Assembly (NCBI GenBank): GCA_037044955.1
Contig: JBAOHX010000004.1
Coordinates: 496,001-560,000, forward strand
Direction of reading: 5' to 3'
DNA from: JAJXWB01 sp037044955
Lineage (GTDB): Bacteria > Pseudomonadota > Alphaproteobacteria > Rhizobiales > Beijerinckiaceae
Length of the DNA: 64,000 bases
Shown here in pieces: positions 8,421-17,814 of the stretch. How positions within the stretch are numbered: the stretch's first letter is position 1; each line of letters opens with the position of its first letter. A program made the position numbers and the translations under genes. Below the pieces are notes generated by a model that was not told where the DNA came from, did no database searches, and saw nothing but the letters and a program-made list of their open reading frames with translations.

Positions 8421-10424
8421 ATGTTCGACAAGATCCTCATCGCCAATCGCGGCGAAATCGCCTGCCGCATCATCAAGACCGCGCGCCGCATGGGCGTGGC
8501 GACGGTCGCCGTCTATTCGGAAGCCGACGCCGGCGCGCGCCATGTGCGCATGGCCGACGAAGCCGTCTTCATCGGTCCTTCGCCGGCGCGCGAAAGCTAT
8601 CTGGTGATCGACAAGATCATCGACGCGGCCAAACGCACCGGCGCGCAGGCGATCCACCCGGGCTACGGCTTCCTGTCGGAGAACGAAGCCTTCTGTCATG
8701 CGTGCGACGAGGCGGGCGTGGTCTTCATCGGCCCGCCCGTCGGCGCGATCCGCGCCATGGGCTCGAAGTCCGAGGCCAAGAAGCTGATGGAGGCGGCCAA
8801 TGTGCCGCTGACGCCGGGCTATCACGGCGATGACCAGGACGCCGCGCTCCTGAAGGGGCAGGCCGACAGGATCGGCTATCCCGTCATGATCAAGGCGGCG
8901 GCTGGCGGCGGCGGCAAGGGCATGCGCATGGTGGAGAAATCGGAGGATTTCGACGCCGCGCTCGCCTCCTGCAAGCGCGAGGCGGCGGCGAGCTTCGGCT
9001 CCGATCACGTGCTCGTCGAGAAATATATCGTGCGCCCGCGTCACGTCGAAATCCAGGTGTTCGGCGATACGCATGGCGAATGCGTCTATCTTTTCGAGCG
9101 CGACTGCTCGGTGCAGCGCCGCCACCAGAAGGTGCTGGAGGAGGCGCCCGCGCCCGGCATGACGCCGGAGCGCCGTCGCCAGATGGGCGAGGCGGCGGTG
9201 AGCGCGGCCAAGGCGGTCGGCTATGTCGGCGCCGGCACGGTCGAGTTCATCGCCACGCAGGACGGCCAGTTCTATTTCATGGAAATGAATACGCGCCTGC
9301 AGGTCGAGCATCCCGTGACCGAGATGATCACCGGGCTCGATCTCGTCGAATGGCAATTGCGCGTGGCGGCGGGCGAGCCGCTGCCGCTCGCGCAGGAGCA
9401 ATTGCACATCAACGGCCATGCGCTGGAAGCGCGTATCTACGCTGAGGATCCGAACAAGAATTTCCTGCCCTCGACCGGCAAGCTCAGCCACCTCGCGCCG
9501 CCGGACGAAAGCCTGAACGTGCGCGTCGACACCGGCGTGGAGGAGGGCGACAGCATCAGCCCCTTCTACGATCCGATGATCGCCAAGCTGATCGTGTGGG
9601 ACGACGACCGCGATCGCGCGCGCGCGCGCATGTTGCAGGCGCTGGCCGACTATCGCGTCGTCGGCGTCAACAACAACATCGACTTCCTGTCGCGCCTGGT
9701 CGCCTGTCCGGCCTTCGCCTCGGCCGACCTCGACACGGGCCTGATCGAACGCGAGCGCGGCTTCCTGTTCCCCGGCGCCGAGAGCCCGCCGGACGACGCC
9801 TTCCTCGTCGCCGCGCTCGCCGGTCTGCTGCGCGAGCGGGAATTCGCGCGGACGAGAGCGCAGCGCAGCGCCGATGCGACATCGCCCTGGCATGCGCGCG
9901 ACGGCTGGCGGCTCAACGGCGCGGCCCGGCGCACGATCGTCTACCGCTTCGGCGAGGCGCAGACGGGCGTCGGCGTCGTGGCGCATCGCGACGGCTTCAC
10001 GCTGTCGCTGGCCGGCAAGGCGCATGTCGTGCGCGGCAAGATCGACGAGCGCGGCGCGCTGCGTGTCGAGATCGACGGCGTGCGCAGGGATGCGGCCGTG
10101 ATCGCGGCCGGTCACATGCGCCATGTCTTCCTCGACGGGCGCGCGTGGCGGCTCGCCGCCGTCGATCCGCTGCATGTCTCGACCGAAGGCGCGGGCGGGC
10201 ACGGCGGCCTGCTGGCGCCGATGCCCGGCAAGGTCATCGCCATTCTGGCCGAAGCCGGCGCCAAGGTCGACAAGGGCGCGCCGCTGCTGATCCTGGAAGC
10301 GATGAAGATGGAGCACACGATCACGGCGCCGAGCGATGGCGTGCTGAAGGCGCATCGTTTCGCGGTCGGCGACGCGGTCGGCGACGGCGCCGAGCTCGTC
10401 GATTTCGAGCCGGCGAAGAAATAG
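8421..10424 (+). CDS. mccA: 3-methylcrotonyl-CoA carboxylase, biotin-containing (alpha) subunit
   Basis: 667 residues. The N-terminal biotin carboxylase part starts canonically 'MFDKILIANRGEIACRI', contains the ATP-grasp glycine loop 'AAGGGGKGMRMV' and 'EMNTRLQVEHPVTE'. The C-terminal biotinyl domain carries 'LEAMKMEHTI' with the biotin-accepting lysine at about residue 629. An ATG at 8406 overlapping the mccB stop would add five residues, but 8421 begins at the conserved N-terminus and has GGGGAG upstream. Works as an alpha-beta complex with MccB in the cytoplasm. Propionyl- and acetyl-CoA carboxylase alpha subunits look similar; neighbouring ivd and mccB settle the assignment. Confidence 0.93.
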   Translation: MFDKILIANRGEIACRIIKTARRMGVATVAVYSEADAGARHVRMADEAVFIGPSPARESYLVIDKIIDAAKRTGAQAIHPGYGFLSENEAFCHACDEAGVVFIGPPVGAIRAMGSKSEAKKLMEAANVPLTPGYHGDDQDAALLKGQADRIGYPVMIKAAAGGGGKGMRMVEKSEDFDAALASCKREAAASFGSDHVLVEKYIVRPRHVEIQVFGDTHGECVYLFERDCSVQRRHQKVLEEAPAPGMTPERRRQMGEAAVSAAKAVGYVGAGTVEFIATQDGQFYFMEMNTRLQVEHPVTEMITGLDLVEWQLRVAAGEPLPLAQEQLHINGHALEARIYAEDPNKNFLPSTGKLSHLAPPDESLNVRVDTGVEEGDSISPFYDPMIAKLIVWDDDRDRARARMLQALADYRVVGVNNNIDFLSRLVACPAFASADLDTGLIERERGFLFPGAESPPDDAFLVAALAGLLREREFARTRAQRSADATSPWHARDGWRLNGAARRTIVYRFGEAQTGVGVVAHRDGFTLSLAGKAHVVRGKIDERGALRVEIDGVRRDAAVIAAGHMRHVFLDGRAWRLAAVDPLHVSTEGAGGHGGLLAPMPGKVIAILAEAGAKVDKGAPLLILEAMKMEHTITAPSDGVLKAHRFAVGDAVGDGAELVDFEPAKK

Positions 10425-10454
10425 CGCCGAAAAGAACTGTCCGAGGAAACGGCC

Positions 10455-12143
10455 ATGACGAAGCTGAGCCACGACAAGGGCGCGACCGCCATTCCGTTGA
10501 TCGAGCAAACGATCGGCGCCTATTTCGACGCGGCCTGCGCGAAACACGCGGCCCGCGAGGCGCTCGTGTCTCGCCACCAGAACGACCGCCTGACCTATGG
10601 CGAGTTGAAGCGGCGCGTCGACGCCGTCGCCTGCTCGTTGCTGCGGCTCGGACTGGAGAAGGGCGACCGTGTCGCCATCTGGTCGCAGAACAATGTCGAA
10701 TGGCTGCTGACGCAGCACGCGACCGCCAAGGCCGGTCTCGTGCTCGTCAACATCAATCCCGCCTATCGCCGCGCCGAACTCGAATACGCCATCAACAAGG
10801 TCGGCTGCCGCGCCATCGTCCTGTCGCCGGCGTTCAAGACCTCGAATTATCTCGAAATGCTGAACGACCTCGCGCCGGAGCTTGGCGCCGCGACGCCCGG
10901 CGCGCTGAAGGCGGCGAGATTGCCGACGCTGCAATTCGTCATCCGCCTCGGCGACGAACAGACGCCGGGCATGTTCAACTTCGGCGACTTGCTGGCGCCG
11001 CCTTCCGACGCCGAGAAGGATCGCCTGGCCGCGCTCGGCGCGACGCTCAAGGCGGACGAGCCGATCAACATCCAGTTCACCTCGGGCACGACGGGCAATC
11101 CGAAAGGCGCGACGCTCACCCATCGCAACATTCTCAACAACGGCTTTTTCGTCGGCGAGGCGATCCGGCTGACCGAGAAGGACAGGATCTGCGTGCCCGT
11201 GCCGCTCTACCATTGCTTCGGCATGGTGATGGCCAATCTCGGCGCGCTGACGCATGGCGCGACGCTCGTCTACCCGGCCGAGGCCTTCGATCCGCTGGCC
11301 GTGCTGCAGTCCGTCTCCGAAGAGCGCTGCACCACGCTCTACGGCGTGCCCACCATGTTCATCGGCGCGCTCGATCATCCGGACTTCGCCAAATACGACA
11401 TGTCCTCGCTGCGCACCGGCATCATGGCCGGCAGCCCCTGTCCGATCGAGGTGATGAAGCGCGTCATCGGCCAGATGCACATGAACGAGGTGACCATCGC
11501 CTACGGCATGACGGAGACTTCGCCCGTTTCGACGCAGAGCGGCGTCGACGATTCCATCGAGCACCGCGTCTCGACTGTCGGGCGCGTGCAGCCGCATGTC
11601 GAGATCAAGATCGTCGACACCGATGGAAACACCGTGCCGCGCGGCGTGACCGGCGAATTCTGCACGCGCGGCTATTCGATCATGCGCGGCTATTGGGGCG
11701 ACATCGCCAAGACGGCCGAGGCCGTGGACGGCGAGGGCTGGATGCACACCGGCGACCTCGCGATCATGGACGAGGACGGCTATTGCAACATCGTCGGCCG
11801 TATCAAGGACATGGTGATCCGCGGCGGCGAAAACGTCTATCCGCGCGAGATCGAGGAGTTCCTCTACCGGCATCCGAAGATCAAGGACGTTCAGGTGGTG
11901 GGCCTGCCCGACAAGAAGTTCGGGGAAGAACTCTGCGCCTGGATCGTGCCGCGCGAAAACGAGACGATCACCGAAGAAGAGGTGCGCGACTTCTGCAAAG
12001 GCCAGATCGCGCATTACAAGGTGCCGCGCTACATCAAGTTCGTCGACGGCTTCCCCATGACGGTCACCGGCAAGATCCAGAAATTCCTGATCCGCGACCA
12101 GATGAAGCAGGAACTCGGTCTCGAGGAGAACAGGACCGCCTGA
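10455..12143 (+). CDS. AMP-dependent acyl-CoA synthetase (ACSF2-like)
   Basis: 562 residues of the ANL adenylate-forming superfamily. The nucleotide-binding loop is 'FTSGTTGNPKGATLTHRN' (208-225), the A5 motif 'YGMTETSPVS', the hinge 'TGDLAIMDEDGYCNIVGRIKDMVI', and the C-terminal catalytic lysine sits in 'TVTGKIQKF'. It activates a carboxylic acid to its CoA thioester with ATP. Its place directly after mccA (30 bases) suggests that the acid is isovalerate, 3-methylcrotonate or another branched or medium-chain acid feeding the pathway. ACSF2-type medium-chain synthetases are the nearest type by sequence feel; acetoacetyl-CoA synthetases of leucine operons are larger. Confidence 0.85.
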   Translation: MTKLSHDKGATAIPLIEQTIGAYFDAACAKHAAREALVSRHQNDRLTYGELKRRVDAVACSLLRLGLEKGDRVAIWSQNNVEWLLTQHATAKAGLVLVNINPAYRRAELEYAINKVGCRAIVLSPAFKTSNYLEMLNDLAPELGAATPGALKAARLPTLQFVIRLGDEQTPGMFNFGDLLAPPSDAEKDRLAALGATLKADEPINIQFTSGTTGNPKGATLTHRNILNNGFFVGEAIRLTEKDRICVPVPLYHCFGMVMANLGALTHGATLVYPAEAFDPLAVLQSVSEERCTTLYGVPTMFIGALDHPDFAKYDMSSLRTGIMAGSPCPIEVMKRVIGQMHMNEVTIAYGMTETSPVSTQSGVDDSIEHRVSTVGRVQPHVEIKIVDTDGNTVPRGVTGEFCTRGYSIMRGYWGDIAKTAEAVDGEGWMHTGDLAIMDEDGYCNIVGRIKDMVIRGGENVYPREIEEFLYRHPKIKDVQVVGLPDKKFGEELCAWIVPRENETITEEEVRDFCKGQIAHYKVPRYIKFVDGFPMTVTGKIQKFLIRDQMKQELGLEENRTA

Positions 12144-12272
12144 GGACTGGCGCGCCGCCGCCGCGAAGATGCGCGATCAGAGGATTGCGCACGAGGAGCT
12201 TCGCTGGAATGATGGCGCCGGCGCGCGGAGGAAGAGCGTTATCGCGCGCTGTTGCTCCCTGCCGGCGCCCGC

Positions 12273-13832
12273 ATGACCGACGCATCCACCGAACTTGTGC
12301 TCTCCATCGATTGCGGCACGCAGAGCGTGCGCGCGCTCGTCTTCGATTTGCGCGGCGAACTCGTCGGGCGCCGGCAGCATATGTTCGACACATACGCCAC
12401 GCCGCGCGAAAACTGGCTGGAGCACGACGCCGACGAATTCTGGCGCGCTACCGGCGCCGTCTGCCGCGCCCTGTTCGAGGACCGCCCGGACCTGCGGACG
12501 CGCATCAAGGGCGTCGCCGTCACGACGCAGCGCGGTTCGCTGGTGCTTGTGGACGAGGCGGGCAATCCCATCCGCCCCTTCATCATCTGGCTCGACCAGC
12601 GTCGCGCGGCGCGCGCGCGCAAGGCGCAGATATGGTGGCGCGCGGCTTTCGCGCTCGCGCGCGTGTCCGACACGATCGACTATCTCAGCAGGCAGGCCGA
12701 ACTGAACTGGATCGCGGAGAACGAGCCGGATGCTCTGAAGCGCACGCACAAGGTCCTGCTCGTCTCCGGCTGGCTCAACTACAAGCTGACCGGCAAGTTC
12801 GTCGACGCCGTCGCTTCGCAGGTCGGCTACATTCCCTTCGATTTCAAGAAGCAGGACTGGGCCTCGCGCTTCGACTGGAAATGGAAGGCGCTCGCCGCGC
12901 GCCGCGACCAGATGCCGGAGATCGCGCCCGCCGGCGCCGTGCTGGGCGCGCTCACGGCCGAAGCGGCGGCCGCCCTCGGGCTTGCGGAGGGCCTGCCCGT
13001 CATCGCGGCGGCCGCAGACAAGGCGTGCGAGATCGCCGGCTGCGGCGCGACGTCTCCCGAGATCGGCGCGCTCTCCTACGGCACCGCCGCGACAGTCGCC
13101 GTCACCGCGCCGCGCTACGTGGAAGCGACGCCGCTGATCCCGCCCTATCCGGCGCTGTTGCCCGGGCAGTACAATCTCGAGGTCCAGATCTTTCGCGGCT
13201 TCTGGATGGTCAACTGGTTCAAGCAGCAGTTCGGCCACGCCGATGTCGCCGCCGCGCTTGCCGAAGGGACATCCGTCGAGGCGCTGTTCGACCGTCTCGT
13301 CGCGCAGGTCCCGCCGGGCAGCCAGGGATTGATGCTCCAGCCGTATTGGACGCCGGGCCTGCGCAATCCCGGCCCCGACGCGCGCGGCGCGATCATCGGT
13401 TTCACCGACGCGCATACGCGCGCCCATCTCTACCGCGCCATCCTCGAGGGCATCGCCTACAGCCTGCGCGAGGGCAAGGAGCGGATCGAAAAGCGCGCCA
13501 AGGTCTCGATCACGAGCCTGCGCGTCTCCGGCGGCGGATCGCAATCGGACGCCGCCATGCAGGCGACGGCGGATATTTTCAACCTGCCGGCCTCGCGCCC
13601 GCACACCTACGAAACCTCCGGCCTCGGCGCGGCCATCGCCTGTTCCGTCGGCCTCGGCCTGCACAAGGATTTCGAAACGGCGGTCGCGGCGATGACGCGC
13701 ATCGGCCGCACGTTCGAGCCGGAAGCGAGCCGCGCCGCGCTCTACGAGCGGCTCTACAGCGGGGTCTACGCCAGGATGTACGAGCGGCTTCAGCCGCTCT
13801 ACGCCGAGCTGCACGCCGCGCTCGACCGCTGA
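12273..13832 (+). CDS. FGGY-family carbohydrate kinase
   Basis: 519 residues. The N-terminal phosphate-binding region 'LVLSIDCGTQSVRALVFDL' and the C-terminal 'LRVSGGGSQSDAAMQATADIFNLP' are the two FGGY domains of the actin/hexokinase-type fold. Members phosphorylate a sugar or polyol (xylulose, ribulose, glycerol, gluconate). The middle of the protein ('YWTPGLRNPGPDARGAIIGF') points to a xylulokinase/D-ribulokinase-like branch rather than glycerol kinase, which is a separate gene here. ATG 12273 is chosen over a TTG at 12252. It follows the acyl-CoA synthetase after 129 bases without a clear functional link; the substrate is unknown. Confidence 0.82.
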   Translation: MTDASTELVLSIDCGTQSVRALVFDLRGELVGRRQHMFDTYATPRENWLEHDADEFWRATGAVCRALFEDRPDLRTRIKGVAVTTQRGSLVLVDEAGNPIRPFIIWLDQRRAARARKAQIWWRAAFALARVSDTIDYLSRQAELNWIAENEPDALKRTHKVLLVSGWLNYKLTGKFVDAVASQVGYIPFDFKKQDWASRFDWKWKALAARRDQMPEIAPAGAVLGALTAEAAAALGLAEGLPVIAAAADKACEIAGCGATSPEIGALSYGTAATVAVTAPRYVEATPLIPPYPALLPGQYNLEVQIFRGFWMVNWFKQQFGHADVAAALAEGTSVEALFDRLVAQVPPGSQGLMLQPYWTPGLRNPGPDARGAIIGFTDAHTRAHLYRAILEGIAYSLREGKERIEKRAKVSITSLRVSGGGSQSDAAMQATADIFNLPASRPHTYETSGLGAAIACSVGLGLHKDFETAVAAMTRIGRTFEPEASRAALYERLYSGVYARMYERLQPLYAELHAALDR

Positions 13833-13902
13833 GCGTCCCCGGCCCGGAAATCGTTAATGCTGTTACGCGATAGCGGGCGCGGCGGCGTCAGCCGGACGGT
13901 TT

Positions 13903-13920
13903 CGTAAAGGCCCGTTTACG
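13903..13920. promoter_or_regulatory. inverted repeat CGTAAA-N6-TTTACG upstream of sugar transferase
   Basis: The two six-base arms are perfect complements separated by GGCCCG, about 70 bases before the start of the exopolysaccharide-initiating transferase. The size and spacing fit a dimeric regulator's operator, but the whole could also form a small hairpin in the leader RNA. No known consensus is matched with certainty. Confidence 0.3.
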
Positions 13921-13991
13921 CGCCGGCGTCATGGTGCGGCGGCCTGCGTCCGTCTCCGGACGCGGTTTCTCGACACGGGATCTCGACATCC

Positions 13992-15480
13992 ATGCCCGCC
14001 GCCTTCGCATCGTCGGAACAGTCCGCCGCCCAACGCGACAAAGCCGCCCCGCGCCCGGCGTCGGCGCAGCGGCCGACCCGTCTGATATCCCAGCCGACCG
14101 TCATAGCCGTGGCTCTCACTCTCGATGTGGCGACCATCTTCACGACGGGCCTGCTGAGCTTCGCACTCTGGTTCGACGGCGTGCTGGCGCCGGGCGCCAT
14201 CCTGGCGATGGCGGCGATCGCCGCCTGCGTGCCGGTCGTGCTGAAATCGCGCTGGGCCTACACCATTCCGGCCCTGTCGTCGGTCGCGCATCAGACCGCT
14301 GAAATCGCGTTTGCGCTGTTCATCGCGATCAGCGCCTTCATCATCGTCAATCTCGTGGCGGGCGTCGACATCGGGCCGATGCGAAGCTGGGCGCTGCACT
14401 GGTTCGGGCTGGCGCTGGCGGCGTGTGTGGCTGAGCGCTTCGTCCTGTCCCGCCTGCTGGCGAACTGGTCGCACGCCGGCCGCATGGCGCGCCGCACGGT
14501 CATCGTCGGCGGCGGCAAGCCGACGTTCGACCTCATCGAGCGCCTCGACCGCACGGGCTCGAACGCCATCCAGATCCTCGGCATTTTCGACGACCGCGAC
14601 AAATATCGCTCGCCCGAGCAGGTGGGCCGCTACGCCAAGCTCGGCCGGTTCGAGGATCTCGAAGCCTTCTGCCGCGAGCAGCGCGTCGACCTGCTCATCA
14701 TCGCGCTGCCGACGGTGGCCGAGGAGCGCATCCTGCACATTCTCAAGATGCTCTGGGTTCTGCCGATCGACGTGCGCATCGCCGCGCTCGGCTCGAAGCT
14801 CAAGCTCCGCTCGCGCGCGTACAATTACATCGGCGACGTGCCCTTCCTGCCGGTCTTCGACAAGCCCATGTCGGACTGGTCGGTCGCCATCAAGTCGATC
14901 GAGGACCGCACGCTTGCCGCGCTCGGCCTGCTTGCATTGTCGCCGCTGCTGGCGCTGATCGCGCTCGCCGTGAAGCTCGAACTCGCGCGGTCCCGTCTTC
15001 TTCCGCCAGAAGCGCTACGGCTTCAACAACGACCCGATCGGCGTCTACAAGTTCCGCTCCATGTATGTCGACCAATGCGACGCCGGCGCGACGAAGCTGG
15101 TCACGAAAGGCGATCCGCGCGTGACGCGCGTCGGCGCCTTCCTGCGCAAGTCCTCGCTCGACGAACTGCCGCAGCTCATCAATGTGCTGAAGGGCGAACT
15201 GTCGCTCGTCGGTCCGCGTCCGCACGCCATGCAGGCCAAGGCGGATGGCCGCATCTACGACGAAGTGGTGGAAGGCTATTTCGCCCGTCACAAGGTCAAG
15301 CCCGGCATCACCGGCTGGGCGCAGGTCAACGGCTGGCGCGGCGAGACCGATACGCTCGAGAAGATCGAGCAGCGCGTCGCCCACGACATCTACTACATCG
15401 AGAACTGGTCGACATGGCTCGACCTGAAGATCCTCGTCATGACGCCTCTGGCCCTGTTCACGACCAAGAACGCATATTGA
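13992..15480 (+). CDS. undecaprenyl-phosphate glucose phosphotransferase (WcaJ/PssY-like), frame broken
   Basis: An inner-membrane polyisoprenyl-phosphate hexose-1-phosphate transferase that starts exopolysaccharide repeat units on undecaprenyl phosphate. The N-terminal part has four to five membrane segments (from about residue 35) and the Rossmann-like 'VIVGGGKPTFDLIERL'. The C-terminal catalytic part reads 'RSMYVDQCD', 'RVGAFLRKSSLDELPQL', 'LSLVGPRPHA' and 'KPGITGWAQVNGWRG', the bacterial sugar transferase signature. The frame changes at 14980-14981, where removing one A from CTCGAACTCG restores a continuous 495-residue protein of normal length. I judge this an assembly error. The matching polymerisation and export genes sit about 40 kb downstream. 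Confidence 0.88.
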
Positions 15481-15600
15481 GGCGAACCCGCTGCGCCAGG
15501 CGAGCTTCGGCTTGACTTGGCGGCGGCAATATCGAACCCTCCGCATACAGACTGCTTGCGCTTGCGCATTTGCAGGCCGGGGTCGCGAGAGGGGCAGCGT

Positions 15601-16098
15601 ATGAGTTCTTTATCGGCCGGCCGCGCGCGTATCGTCTGCGTGGCTCTCGCAGCGGCGACGCTCGCCGGCTGCGGCGCTTCCGAACGCACCCTGGCCCCGT
15701 CCGCGCCCTCGTCCGGCGGCTCCTCGTCGCTGGGTCCGGCCGCGCCGACCGCGCCCGCCGACAAGCTGGTCGGCAAATGGGGCCTCGGCGCCTATCATCG
15801 CGACAGCGACCGGCCGCGCACCGAGAAGGAAGCGCGCGCGCAATGCTCCAACGCCTATGTCATCGCCAAGGGGCCGAACGGCGGCGTCATCATGCATGTG
15901 GCGGACGAGAAGGAGCCGGAAGAGCTCTTCCTCAAGACCGCGGGCGGCAAGACCTATCTCGGCCCGCCCGGTCCCGCGCCCATGGCGGAGGACCGCGAAC
16001 TCGTGTCCAGCGACGGCCGGGTGATGATCATGCGCTTCATGGATCCCGATGTGATCAAGCGCTACGGCACTTCGATTTACGTGCGCTGCGGCGCCTGA
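15601..16098 (+). CDS. hypothetical lipoprotein
   Basis: 165 residues. The N-terminus is a lipoprotein signal: basic start, hydrophobic stretch 'IVCVALAAATLAGCG' with the lipobox Cys at residue 24, then a Ser/Pro/Ala-rich linker. The mature domain contains 'LVGKWGLGAYHRDSDRPRT' and two further cysteines and ends 'GTSIYVRCGA', a pattern seen in small conserved alphaproteobacterial lipoproteins of unknown role. An upstream in-frame methionine at 15517 is less likely because the lipoprotein signal begins here. It lies 22 bases before the L,D-transpeptidase gene, so a cell-envelope role is plausible. Confidence 0.75.
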   Translation: MSSLSAGRARIVCVALAAATLAGCGASERTLAPSAPSSGGSSSLGPAAPTAPADKLVGKWGLGAYHRDSDRPRTEKEARAQCSNAYVIAKGPNGGVIMHVADEKEPEELFLKTAGGKTYLGPPGPAPMAEDRELVSSDGRVMIMRFMDPDVIKRYGTSIYVRCGA

Positions 16099-16120
16099 TT
16101 TTTCGCGGAAGGTTCTCGAC

Positions 16121-16744
16121 ATGAAGAAGACGTCTGCGAAATTCGCCGTCGCGACGATCATCGGCGCAGCCTCCGTCGCGCTCGCGGCCTTGGCCTCGCA
16201 TGCGGTCGCGCAGCAGCGCGCGCACGAGCAGATGGACGTGCTCGACGAGCCCGGCAAGGTGCCGACCGCCGAGGAGGAAATGCTGCCGCCGCAGTTCCAG
16301 AAGCAGCTCGTCTTCTTCCGCAGCACGGAGGCGCCCGGAACGGTCGTGATCGATTCCAACCAGCGTTTTCTCTACGTGGTGCAGCCCGACAATCGCGCGA
16401 TCCGCTACGGCATCGGCGTCGGCCGCGACGGCTTTCGCTGGTCGGGCGTGCTCAAGATCGCGCGCAAGCAGGAATGGCCGGACTGGCGCCCGCCGCCGGA
16501 GATGATCCAGCGCCAGCCCTATCTGCCGCGCTTCATGGCGGGCGGACCGGGCAATCCCATGGGCGCGCGCGCCATGTATCTCGGCAATACCGTCTACCGC
16601 ATCCACGGCACCAACCAGCCGCAGACGATCGGGTCGGCCGTGTCCTCCGGCTGCTTCCGGCTCGTCAACGACGACGTCTCCGACCTCTACAGCCGCGTGG
16701 ATGTCGGCACGAAGGTCGTCGTGCGGCAGCCCGCCTCGCTCTGA
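16121..16744 (+). CDS. exported L,D-transpeptidase (YkuD/ErfK family)
   Basis: 207 residues with a signal peptide (cleavage near 'SHAVAQQ', residue 31). The YkuD domain spans roughly residues 70-205, with the catalytic His162 in 'YRIHGTNQP' and Cys178 in 'SSGCFRL', the invariant H...S-x-G-C-x-R arrangement. These enzymes make 3-3 crosslinks in peptidoglycan or attach outer-membrane proteins to it. In Hyphomicrobiales such enzymes are numerous. Placed directly behind the lipoprotein gene and before an amino-acid binding protein gene in the same direction. Confidence 0.9.
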   Translation: MKKTSAKFAVATIIGAASVALAALASHAVAQQRAHEQMDVLDEPGKVPTAEEEMLPPQFQKQLVFFRSTEAPGTVVIDSNQRFLYVVQPDNRAIRYGIGVGRDGFRWSGVLKIARKQEWPDWRPPPEMIQRQPYLPRFMAGGPGNPMGARAMYLGNTVYRIHGTNQPQTIGSAVSSGCFRLVNDDVSDLYSRVDVGTKVVVRQPASL

Positions 16745-16782
16745 TCCCGTTTCATCGCTCTCGCTTTTCCGAAAGACCGGCC

Positions 16783-17808
16783 ATGGCCTCTCGCATTCTT
16801 CGCACCGCGACAATCGCTTCCCTGGCGTTGATGGCGCAGTTCGGCGCCGCGCAGGCGCAGGCCACGCTGGCCGCCGTCAAGGCGCGCGGCTCGCTCGTCT
16901 GCGGCGTCAGCCAGGGCCTCGCCGGCTTTTCGCAGGCCGACGCCTCGGGCAAGTGGACCGGCTTCGACGTGGACTTCTGCCGCGCCATCGCCGCCGCCAT
17001 CTTCGACGATCCGGGCAAGGTCTCTTTCAAGGCGCTCGCGGCCGACGTCCGCTTCGACGCGCTCAAAAAGGGCGAGATCGATGTTCTCTCCCGCAATTCC
17101 ACATGGACGATGGGACGCGAGGCGGCGCTCGGCCTGAAATTCACGAGCGTGAATTATTACGACGGGCAGGGCTTTCTGGTCGCGCGCGAGCCGGCCGTGA
17201 TGTCGCCGCTCGATTTCGCCGATGTGAAAATCTGCGCGCAGACCGGCACGACCAATCGCGACAACGCCATCGACTATCTGTCGACCAACAACGTCAAGCA
17301 CGCGATCGTCGAAGTCGGCAGCCCCGACGATATGGTCAAGGCCTATCAGGACGGCCGCTGCAACGTCATGACGGCCGACACGTCGCAGCTTCATGCGCTG
17401 CAGATCAGGCTCGCCAAGCCCGGCGCAGCCGTCATCCTGCCGGACGTCATCTCCAAGGAGCCGCTCGGTCCGGCCGTGCGCCAGGACGACCCGCAATGGT
17501 TCGAGATCGTCAAGTGGACGCATTTCGCCATGCTGGACGCCGAGGAACTCGGCGTGTCCACCAAGACGCTGACGGCCGCGCTCGCGTCCGCCAAGCCCGA
17601 CGTCAAGCGCCTGATCGGAACGGACGGCAATTACGGCGAGCAGATCGGCCTGACCAGGGACTGGGTCGTGCGCATCGTGCGCGCCGTCGGCAATTACGGC
17701 GAGAGCTTCGAGCGCAACGTCGGGACCTTCTCGAACCTCGGCATACCCCGCGGGCTGAACCAGCTCTGGTCGCGCGGCGGCATCCAGTACGCGCCGCCGG
17801 TGCGCTGA
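16783..17808 (+). CDS. AapJ-like amino-acid ABC transporter substrate-binding protein
   Basis: 341 residues with a signal peptide ending near 'GAAQAQA'. The mature protein has the type II periplasmic binding fold (SBP family 3): 'VKARGSLVCGVSQGLAGFS', 'GFDVDFCRAIAAAIF', 'KICAQTGTTNRDNAIDYL', 'DGRCNVMTADTSQL' and a C-terminal 'GLTRDWVVRIVRAVGNYGESFERN'. These are the marks of AapJ/BztA proteins that deliver general L-amino acids to an AapQMP permease. No permease or ATPase genes are next to it, so it is an orphan binding protein here or serves a distant transporter. The next gene is convergent, seven bases away. Confidence 0.9.
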   Translation: MASRILRTATIASLALMAQFGAAQAQATLAAVKARGSLVCGVSQGLAGFSQADASGKWTGFDVDFCRAIAAAIFDDPGKVSFKALAADVRFDALKKGEIDVLSRNSTWTMGREAALGLKFTSVNYYDGQGFLVAREPAVMSPLDFADVKICAQTGTTNRDNAIDYLSTNNVKHAIVEVGSPDDMVKAYQDGRCNVMTADTSQLHALQIRLAKPGAAVILPDVISKEPLGPAVRQDDPQWFEIVKWTHFAMLDAEELGVSTKTLTAALASAKPDVKRLIGTDGNYGEQIGLTRDWVVRIVRAVGNYGESFERNVGTFSNLGIPRGLNQLWSRGGIQYAPPVR

Positions 17809-17814
17809 GCCGCG

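Noticed and set aside
8274..12014. Very long open frame (1246 codons) on the minus strand opposite mccA and the acyl-CoA synthetase gene
   Set aside because: It mirrors the codon bias of the real genes on the other strand in this GC-rich DNA; composition is Arg/Ala/His-rich and no family motif appears.
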